12,175 nucleotides of DNA from Pseudomonadota bacterium (lineage in GTDB: Bacteria > Pseudomonadota > Gammaproteobacteria > Pseudomonadales > Pseudohongiellaceae): positions 1-12,175 of the forward strand of contig JADFOC010000028.1 in assembly GCA_022563075.1 (NCBI GenBank). The letters are read 5' to 3'. The position numbers and the translations under genes were made by a program. The notes beneath the pieces are model-generated. The model was not told where the DNA came from and did no database searches. It worked only from the letters and a program-made list of their open reading frames with translations. Shown piece after piece: positions 6,765 through 12,175 of this stretch (the first letter of the stretch is position 1; every line of letters starts with the position of its first letter).

Positions 6765-8456
6765 GTGACGCATGAACCACAACTAGTCCCCACAGGCGAT
6801 TTGTCCCACCAGCCATCGCGAGTAACGGCTGAATTGGATGTGCTCCAGCAGTTTCTTAATCGCGCATTCAAGCATATAAAATCTCAGTGCCTGGACTCAG
6901 ATCATGAGTTCGATGCAGGTCTGCTGGATAACTGGCAGTTGGTCAGCTATGAGCTTGCCTTTTGTACGGCCGAACTTGCTGCGGCTAAAGCCTTGATCGG
7001 TTATGCCGAGAAACTTCAACCCAAAAATGCCTTAGTCAACAGGATCACTCTCTCATTTTGTGCCGAGACTATAGAGTCGGTACTGCAACGCTTGATTGCC
7101 AGACCTGCAGACGTCGGTATTAGTCGCCAGGAATTTTTGGATTTTTACTCGAGAACAGGCGTGGAAAATATTCTCGATGAATACCTGGATTCAGCATCGC
7201 TCGCGGCAATAGGCAAAGAGATTGCACAGCAAAATATTACGCGCCTGCCTTCCACACTCGATGAAGAAAAAGAATTAGTGAGAGAGACGTTTTTTCGTTT
7301 CGCCAATGATGTAGTGATTCCTCTGGCCGAAGGGATTCACCGCGATGGAAAAGACATCCCCGATGCAATACTAAAACCAGCCGCCGAGCTTGGTTGTTTT
7401 GGCACCTGTATTCCCGAGCGCTTCGGCGGTTTGCAGCCGGACCATCGTCCCGACAGCTTGGGCATGATCGTGGTTACCGAGGAGCTTTCCCGAGGCTCCC
7501 TGGGTGCCGCCGGCAGTCTAATTACTCGACCGGAAATTGCGGTGCGTGCTCTATTAAAGGGTGGCACCGAAGCCCAGCAACAAAAATGGTTACCAAAGCT
7601 CGCTTCCGGTGAAATACTCTGCGCGATATCCATTACCGAACCCAACACCGGCTCCGACGTCGCATCGGTTGCTTTGAAAGCAACAGCCACGGACGGCGGT
7701 TGGTTACTGAATGGCAGCAAGACCTGGTGCACCTTTGCCGGAAGATCGGAATTAATCGTCGTGTTAGCCAGAACCAGTACCGATCAATCCTTAGGCCACA
7801 AGGGCTTGAGTATGTTCTTGTTAGAAAAGCCGGCATATGATGGCCACAAATTTCAACATGTGCAGGATCGAGGTGGATCATTAACCGGTAATGCCATAGC
7901 CACCATCGGATACCGCGGCATGCATTCCTACGATCTATTTTTCGACGATTACTTCGTGCCGGCCGAGAATCTGGTGGGCGAGGAACAGGGTGAAGGCAAA
8001 GGATTTTATTACACCATGGCCGGTTTTTCCGGTGGACGCATTCAGACAGCGGCGCGTGCTACCGGTGTCATGCAGGCGGCTTTTGAAAGAGCATTAACTT
8101 ACTCAAAGGAACGCAAGGTGTTCGGTAAAGCGGTGAGTGATTATCAGCTAACCAGAGTAAAACTTACACGCATGATGGCCACCTTAACAGCCTGCAGACA
8201 ATTCAGTTATGCAGTGGCTGAATTAATGGATTCCGGTGGTGGTCAGATGGAAGCCAGCCTGGTGAAACTATTTAGTTGTCGCGCCGCCGAATGGATTACT
8301 CGTGAAGCCATGCAAATTCATGGCGGCATGGGATATGCTGAAGAATCGGCGGTAAGCCGGTTCTTTGTCGATGCAAGAGTGCTATCTATCTTCGAAGGAG
8401 CCGAGGAAGTTTTGGCCGTGAAGCTTATCGCCCGTGAATTAGTTGAGAAAGCATAA
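6765..8456 (+). CDS. Long acyl-CoA dehydrogenase resembling (2S)-methylsuccinyl-CoA dehydrogenase (Mcd)
   Basis: A 563-residue flavoprotein, far longer than the usual 380-400. Residues 1 to about 155 form an extra helical domain; its segment QLVSYELAFCTAELAAAKAL (58-77) recalls the N-terminal extension typical of Mcd of the ethylmalonyl-CoA pathway. The dehydrogenase core runs from about 165 to 563, with ITEPNTGSD (290-298), IGYRGMHSYDLFFDDYFVPA (381-400), RKVFGK and IHGGMGYAEE. The catalytic base is probably Glu544 in IFEGAEEVL, the MCAD/Mcd position; helix G has no Glu there. The start is a GTG at 6765, with a poor ribosome binding site and no good later start. Mcd oxidises methylsuccinyl-CoA to mesaconyl-CoA; a related 2-substituted succinyl-CoA is my inference here, supported by the Mct-like gene downstream. 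A general long-form acyl-CoA dehydrogenase cannot be excluded. Confidence 0.85.
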   Translation: MTHEPQLVPTGDLSHQPSRVTAELDVLQQFLNRAFKHIKSQCLDSDHEFDAGLLDNWQLVSYELAFCTAELAAAKALIGYAEKLQPKNALVNRITLSFCAETIESVLQRLIARPADVGISRQEFLDFYSRTGVENILDEYLDSASLAAIGKEIAQQNITRLPSTLDEEKELVRETFFRFANDVVIPLAEGIHRDGKDIPDAILKPAAELGCFGTCIPERFGGLQPDHRPDSLGMIVVTEELSRGSLGAAGSLITRPEIAVRALLKGGTEAQQQKWLPKLASGEILCAISITEPNTGSDVASVALKATATDGGWLLNGSKTWCTFAGRSELIVVLARTSTDQSLGHKGLSMFLLEKPAYDGHKFQHVQDRGGSLTGNAIATIGYRGMHSYDLFFDDYFVPAENLVGEEQGEGKGFYYTMAGFSGGRIQTAARATGVMQAAFERALTYSKERKVFGKAVSDYQLTRVKLTRMMATLTACRQFSYAVAELMDSGGGQMEASLVKLFSCRAAEWITREAMQIHGGMGYAEESAVSRFFVDARVLSIFEGAEEVLAVKLIARELVEKA

Positions 8457-8502
8457 ACTAAGATAGTCATAGTCAAACGAACAAGGGGAAGAACTGGTAT
8501 CA

Positions 8503-9423
8503 ATGGGTTCGCAACAACTAGTAAAAGATAAGGTGATCGTCGTCACCGGCGCCGGTCGTGGCATCGGCCGCGCCATCGCTATAATGGCTGCCGCACATGG
8601 CGCCAAAGTAGTAGTGAACGATCTCGGAGGAGCCGAAGACGGTTCTGGTCATGATTCCAGTCCGGCCGATGACGTGGTTGCCGAAATAAAGGACGCGGGC
8701 GGCGAAGCTGTTGCTTCCTATGCCAGTGTCGCGGACTGGGATGCCGCCCATGAGATCATCGAAACGGCGGTGAGTTATTTCGGGCGTATCGATGCAGTGG
8801 TGAACAACGCCGGCAATCTGCGCGACAAGATATTCCACAAGATGACCGAAGCAGACTTCGATGCCGTGATCAATGTACATTTAAAGGGAACGTTTAATGT
8901 CAGCCGTGCTGCTGCGACGCATTTTCGCGCCCAAACCAGCGGGGCCTTCGTCAAAATGACCTCCACTTCTGGTCTGATTGGAAACTTTGGTCAGGCCAAC
9001 TATGCAGCTGCAAAATTGGGTATCGTCGGCTTGTCGAAATCAATGGCCTTGGACATGGGTCGGTTCAGAGTGCGCTCTAACTGCATCGCACCATTCGCCT
9101 GGAGCCGTTTGATCGGCACCATCCCAACCAACACCGAAGAAGAAAAAGCCCGCGTCGCAAAGATTCAACAGATGACACCCGAAAAAATCGCGCCTCTTGT
9201 CGTCGCACTTTGTAGTGATGCGGCACAGGATGTTACCGGTCAGATTTTTGCTGTAAGGAAAAACGAAATATTTCTATTCAATCAAAATCGTCCTATACGT
9301 TCTGCGCACACGGCAGACGAGTGGACACCCGAGTCGGTGATTGAGCGAGTAATCCCGGCATTCAGATCTGACTTCTTTCCCTTGGAGAGGTCTGGCGATG
9401 TATTTAGCTGGGATCCGATGTAA
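8503..9423 (+). CDS. SDR 3-hydroxyacyl-CoA dehydrogenase, MFE-2 type
   Basis: A 306-residue classical short-chain dehydrogenase. The cofactor loop TGAGRGIG is at 15-22, NNAG at 101-104 and the structural Asn124 in INVHLKG. The catalytic Ser154, Tyr167 and Lys171 lie in MTSTSGLIGNFGQANYAAAK. The GNFGQANYAAAKLGIVGL block and the C-terminal extension of about 60 residues after the fold are typical of the (3R)-hydroxyacyl-CoA dehydrogenase part of peroxisomal multifunctional enzyme 2 (17-beta-HSD4) and its free-standing bacterial relatives. Asp40 at the end of the second strand favours NAD+. It should oxidise the 3-hydroxyacyl-CoA made by the hydratase encoded next. The start at 8503 is preceded by AAGGGGAAG at 8483-8491. 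Confidence 0.87.
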   Translation: MGSQQLVKDKVIVVTGAGRGIGRAIAIMAAAHGAKVVVNDLGGAEDGSGHDSSPADDVVAEIKDAGGEAVASYASVADWDAAHEIIETAVSYFGRIDAVVNNAGNLRDKIFHKMTEADFDAVINVHLKGTFNVSRAAATHFRAQTSGAFVKMTSTSGLIGNFGQANYAAAKLGIVGLSKSMALDMGRFRVRSNCIAPFAWSRLIGTIPTNTEEEKARVAKIQQMTPEKIAPLVVALCSDAAQDVTGQIFAVRKNEIFLFNQNRPIRSAHTADEWTPESVIERVIPAFRSDFFPLERSGDVFSWDPM

Positions 9424-9478
9424 CAGTGGCTAGGCAAGTTAAGGTGAGTAACAAGCAAGCAATATAAAGAAGAGTAAA

Positions 9479-10336
9479 ATGACATTCGATGCCCAGAAAT
9501 TACTGAACCGTCAGTTCCCCACGATCCGTCAGACTTACAACAATAAAGATTGCATGCTCTATGCGCTCGGTGTGGGCATGGGGATTGATCCGCTGGACGA
9601 AGAGTGTTTGCGGTTCGTCTACGAAGATGGCTTGAAGGTAATACCAAGTCAGTCGGTAATGATGGCGCATCCCGGATTTTGGGCCAAGGAAGAAGATATC
9701 GGTCTGGACTGGGTAAAGGTATTGCATGCCGGTCAGGAAATTGTTTTTCACCAGCCGTTTCCAATAGCAGCAACGGTAGAAGCGACCACGCGTATCACCG
9801 AGGTAATCGATAAGGGAGAACGAATTGGCGCACTTATCGTCTCTGAACGAGTTGTGCGCGATGTAGAGACAGGCGAAGACCTGTGTACACTGATAACAAC
9901 AATATTAGCGCGTGGTGATGGGGGCTTCGGTGGTGATCGAAAGTCATCACCGAAGAATGATGCAATTCCAAATAACGATCCCGATACGGTGTGTGACATG
10001 GTAACTTTACCGCAGCAGGCACTTATCTATAGATTGTCTGGAGATTTCAATCCACTACACGCTTCGCCAAGTATTGCGCGTAATGCCGGATTCAAGGCGC
10101 CCATCCTGCATGGCCTGTGTACCCTTGGTGTGATGACGCATGCATTGTTGAAGACCTGTTGCGATTACGATCCTTTGCGATTCAAGCAGTTGCGTTTGCG
10201 CTTTTCTGCACCCGTGTATCCAGGAGATACCATCAGGACCGAGATTTGGCGGAACGGCAACGAGGTGTTATTTCGTTGCAAGTCTCTAGAGCAGGACAAA
10301 GTAGTTATTAACAATGGCTACTTGTTACTTACTTAA
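9479..10336 (+). CDS. MaoC-family (R)-specific enoyl-CoA hydratase 2, double hot-dog
   Basis: A 285-residue hydratase with two hot-dog halves (about 1-145 and 165-285) joined by a polar loop (GDGGFGGDRKSSPKND, 146-161). The hydratase 2 motif YRLSGDFNPLHASPSIA (184-200) carries the catalytic Asp189, Asn191 and His194, followed by GFKAPILHGLCTLG (204-217). This is the build of the hydratase part of peroxisomal MFE-2, so together with the upstream SDR it forms a split MFE-2 pair. The predicted reaction is hydration of a trans-2-enoyl-CoA to a (3R)-hydroxyacyl-CoA. In this operon it could also act like Meh, the hydratase of 3-methylfumaryl-CoA, but sequence alone does not show it. A purine-rich AAGAAGAG at 9467-9474 precedes the ATG. 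Confidence 0.88.
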   Translation: MTFDAQKLLNRQFPTIRQTYNNKDCMLYALGVGMGIDPLDEECLRFVYEDGLKVIPSQSVMMAHPGFWAKEEDIGLDWVKVLHAGQEIVFHQPFPIAATVEATTRITEVIDKGERIGALIVSERVVRDVETGEDLCTLITTILARGDGGFGGDRKSSPKNDAIPNNDPDTVCDMVTLPQQALIYRLSGDFNPLHASPSIARNAGFKAPILHGLCTLGVMTHALLKTCCDYDPLRFKQLRLRFSAPVYPGDTIRTEIWRNGNEVLFRCKSLEQDKVVINNGYLLLT

Positions 10337-10344
10337 AGAATTTC

Positions 10345-10349
10345 AGGAG
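10345..10349 (+). promoter_or_regulatory. Ribosome binding site supporting a TTG start
   Basis: AGGAG lies six bases before the TTG at 10356. The first ATG in this frame comes only at codon 24, inside a conserved block, so the TTG is the convincing start of the CoA-transferase gene. Confidence 0.7.
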
Positions 10350-10355
10350 TAGTCG

Positions 10356-11573
10356 TTGCAACACTTACTGGATGGATTGCGAGTTGTCGAAGGCAGCGCT
10401 TTTATCGCTGCTCCTTCCGGCGGCATGACCCTGGCACAACTGGGTGCCGATGTCATACGCTTTGACCAGATCGGTGGTGGCATAGACTATAGACGCTGGC
10501 CTGTCACCAATGCTGGCAAGAGTCTTTATTGGCATAGTCTCAACAAGGGGAAACGTTCTATCGCCGTCGATTTTCGAAAGCCCGAAGGTCAGGAACTGCT
10601 CACCCAGCTAATTACTGCACCAGGTGAAAATGCGGGCCTGTTCCTCACCAATTTTCCTGCGCGTGGATGGCTGGCCGAAGATAAACTCAGAGCCCTCCGC
10701 CGAGACCTGATTTACCTCAACCTCACCGGCGATCGTCATGGTGGTAGCGCCCTGGACTACACCGTCAACAGTAAAGTAGGGCTGCCATTTCTCAGTAGTT
10801 CGGGCGCGGACAATCGGCCAGTCAATAATCCTTTTCCTGCCTGGGACGTACTGGCCGGCCAACATATTGCCTTAGGTTTGTTAGGTGCCGAACGTCATCG
10901 TCGAATTACCGGTGAAGGCCAATTCATCAAGCTCGCTCTAACCGATGTCGCATTGGCTACTATGGGACACCTGGGCTATATTGCCGAGGCCGAGATCAAT
11001 GGCGAGACGCGGCAACCGATGGGGAATCATATTTTTGGCACCTTCGGCCATGACTTCGTCTGCAGCGACGGCGGCCGGGTAATGATTGTGGGTGTCAGTC
11101 CGAACCAATGGAATGCCATCGTAAAAGTTACCGAAACTGAAACGCAAGTGTCATCACTGGAACAAAAATTAAGTCTAAATTTCAAGCAAGAAGGTGATCG
11201 TTTCACCGCTCGAGAGCAACTAGTAAAGATATTTGAGCCATGGTTTCTACGGCGCAATCTTCAGCAAGTTAGCGCGGCATTGGATGCGGCCAAGGTGTGT
11301 TGGGGGCCGTATCAGACCATCGAGCAGTTGGTTGCCAATGACCCGGAGTGTTCAGAAGACAATCCATTGTTTAACCGCGTAGAACAAGCTGGCATCGGTT
11401 CATATCTGATGCCATCGAGTCCTATTTATTTCACCGGCGTCGAGCGAGAACCAGTAAAGCCAGCGCCACTGCTTGGCGAACATACCGATGAAATATTGGC
11501 AGACATATTGGGGCTAAGCAGCGCTGAAATTGGACGATTGCATGATAGTAATGTGGTGGCGAGCGCAGAATAA
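10356..11573 (+). CDS. Class III CoA-transferase resembling 2-methylfumaryl-CoA isomerase (Mct)
   Basis: A 405-residue CaiB/BaiF-family enzyme. Its N-terminal block GLRVVEGSAFIAAPSGG (7-23), then LGADVIRFDQIGGGIDYRRWPV (29-50) and LNKGKRSIAVDFR (62-74), match my memory of Mct from the 3-hydroxypropionate bicycle better than general formyl- or carnitine-CoA transferases. The catalytic Asp is probably Asp164 in PFPAWDVLAGQ. Late blocks GPYQTIEQLVANDPECS, GIGSYLMPSSPI and PAPLLGEHTDEIL are also of this kind. Mct moves CoA within one molecule, from the C1 to the C4 carboxylate of mesaconyl-CoA. An intramolecular or ordinary intermolecular transfer on a related dicarboxylate is the expected role. 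Start is a TTG with a good ribosome binding site. It follows the hydratase gene by 19 bases. Family is certain, subfamily likely, substrate open. Confidence 0.85.
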   Translation: MQHLLDGLRVVEGSAFIAAPSGGMTLAQLGADVIRFDQIGGGIDYRRWPVTNAGKSLYWHSLNKGKRSIAVDFRKPEGQELLTQLITAPGENAGLFLTNFPARGWLAEDKLRALRRDLIYLNLTGDRHGGSALDYTVNSKVGLPFLSSSGADNRPVNNPFPAWDVLAGQHIALGLLGAERHRRITGEGQFIKLALTDVALATMGHLGYIAEAEINGETRQPMGNHIFGTFGHDFVCSDGGRVMIVGVSPNQWNAIVKVTETETQVSSLEQKLSLNFKQEGDRFTAREQLVKIFEPWFLRRNLQQVSAALDAAKVCWGPYQTIEQLVANDPECSEDNPLFNRVEQAGIGSYLMPSSPIYFTGVEREPVKPAPLLGEHTDEILADILGLSSAEIGRLHDSNVVASAE

Positions 11574-11596
11574 GGAATATCCAAATATTGAGAGTT

Positions 11597-12175
11597 ATGA
11601 AAACAGATAGCAACGTAGTTAGAATGTGCGACCTATTACAAACCGCTGCGGAGAAATGGCCTTCCCAGCCGGCTATAACTTTTAACGGTAAGACTCAAAC
11701 CTGGTTAGAAACCCAACAGCGTTGTCACGCCGCCGCCTCTTTCTTTAAGCGGGCCGGAGTAGAAAAAGGTGATCGGGTTGCCTTCCTCGGTTTCAATTCC
11801 AATGTCTGCTACGAGAGCTATTATTCGCCAGGTATGATTGGCGCGATTTTAGTTCCGATTAATTACCGGTTGTCACTGCGCGAGATGATCGAGTGTGTTG
11901 AAGACTGCACTCCCAAAATCCTCATCGTCGATTCTCATTTTGTCGAGCAGGCTAGACAGATCAAAGCCGCCTGCCCCAGCGTTGCAACTATTCTCTATGC
12001 CGGTGATCAGGAAATCCCGAATGACATGGTTGACTGGGAACAAACTCTGGCAGAAATCTTAAACCGTAAACAGCTTTGTGAGTTATCGCCGAGCGAGGAT
12101 GATGAGACCTTCATTATCTTTTATACCGGCGGTACTACCGGACGCCCTAAAGGGGTCATGCTCAGCAACATTAAT
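11597..12175 (+). CDS. AMP-dependent acyl-CoA synthetase/ligase, N-terminal part only
   Basis: The reading frame runs off the right edge after 193 codons with no stop. The translation begins MKTDSNVVRMCDLLQTAAEK and shows the normal adenylating-enzyme order: a GKTQTWLE strand, the GVEKGDRVAFLGFNSN block (54-69), GMIGAILVPINYRLSLREM (79-97) and the ATP/AMP-binding P-loop YTGGTTGRPKGVMLS (176-190). Enzymes of this family activate a carboxylic acid with ATP to an acyl-AMP and then an acyl-CoA. It is the likely entry enzyme of the operon, 23 bases after the CoA-transferase gene. The ribosome binding site is weak (GAGAG at 11590-11594, close to the ATG). The substrate-binding half is outside the window, so substrate cannot be guessed. 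Confidence 0.9.
   Translation, partial: MKTDSNVVRMCDLLQTAAEKWPSQPAITFNGKTQTWLETQQRCHAAASFFKRAGVEKGDRVAFLGFNSNVCYESYYSPGMIGAILVPINYRLSLREMIECVEDCTPKILIVDSHFVEQARQIKAACPSVATILYAGDQEIPNDMVDWEQTLAEILNRKQLCELSPSEDDETFIIFYTGGTTGRPKGVMLSNIN

Noticed and set aside
9282..9773. 163-codon minus-strand reading frame
   Set aside because: It spans the end of the SDR gene and the start of the hydratase gene antisense; low-complexity Pro/Ser/Arg-rich translation typical of a shadow frame.
2882..12175. Canonical ethylmalonyl-CoA pathway, 3-hydroxypropionate bicycle or bbs operon
   Set aside because: Marker genes (crotonyl-CoA carboxylase/reductase, mutases, mesaconyl-C1-CoA hydratase, benzylsuccinate synthase, paired SDR subunits) are absent from the window; only single-step resemblances remain.
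1..12175. Mobile elements, CRISPR arrays, RNA genes, defence systems
   Set aside because: No transposase, integrase, terminal inverted repeats, spaced direct repeats, tRNA-like cloverleaf or nuclease/toxin domains were seen on either strand.

Overview
The window is ordinary bacterial chromosome, most likely from a gammaproteobacterium. This rests on the RimJ-like acetyltransferase, the ThpR-type 2H protein, about 50% GC, Shine-Dalgarno-led tightly packed genes and the style of the acyl-CoA enzymes. Species cannot be read from the sequence. I see no rRNA, tRNA, CRISPR array, insertion sequence or phage gene.

Left part (1-2753). Positions 1-540 hold no convincing intact gene, only a possible decayed beta-barrel fragment at the edge. 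Three small plus-strand genes follow: a GNAT acetyltransferase, a RimJ-like acetyltransferase and a DUF1801/YdeI-family protein. A ThpR-like 2'-5' RNA ligase/cyclic phosphodiesterase lies convergently on the minus strand. These look like housekeeping genes unrelated to what follows.

Right part (2882 to the right edge). Eight plus-strand genes with gaps of -4 to about 83 bases look like one catabolic operon that continues past the window. In order: an IVD/LCAD-type acyl-CoA dehydrogenase; a thiolase-fold HMG-CoA-synthase-like protein fused to a DUF35 zinc-ribbon/OB domain; an SCP2-type thiolase; a long acyl-CoA dehydrogenase resembling methylsuccinyl-CoA dehydrogenase (Mcd); an SDR resembling the dehydrogenase part of peroxisomal multifunctional enzyme 2; an MFE-2-type hydratase 2; a class III CoA-transferase resembling 2-methylfumaryl-CoA isomerase (Mct); and the N-terminal third of an AMP-dependent acyl-CoA ligase.

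Together these supply activation, two alpha,beta-dehydrogenations, intramolecular CoA transfer, hydration, oxidation and C-C cleavage, i.e. a beta-oxidation-like degradation of a CoA thioester. The Mcd-like plus Mct-like pair suggests a branched or 2-substituted dicarboxylate (substituted succinate/fumarate) intermediate. The logic recalls anaerobic benzylsuccinate degradation, but no fumarate-adding enzyme is seen. The natural substrate is unknown.

The most unusual item is the HMGCS-like/DUF35 fusion. All three catalytic positions of HMG-CoA synthase (Glu, Cys, His) appear replaced (Thr, Gln, Pro), while the fold-defining motifs and a complete Cys4 zinc ribbon remain. It sits directly before an active-looking SCP2-type thiolase. 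It may be a scaffold, a CoA-handling subunit or a lyase with different chemistry.
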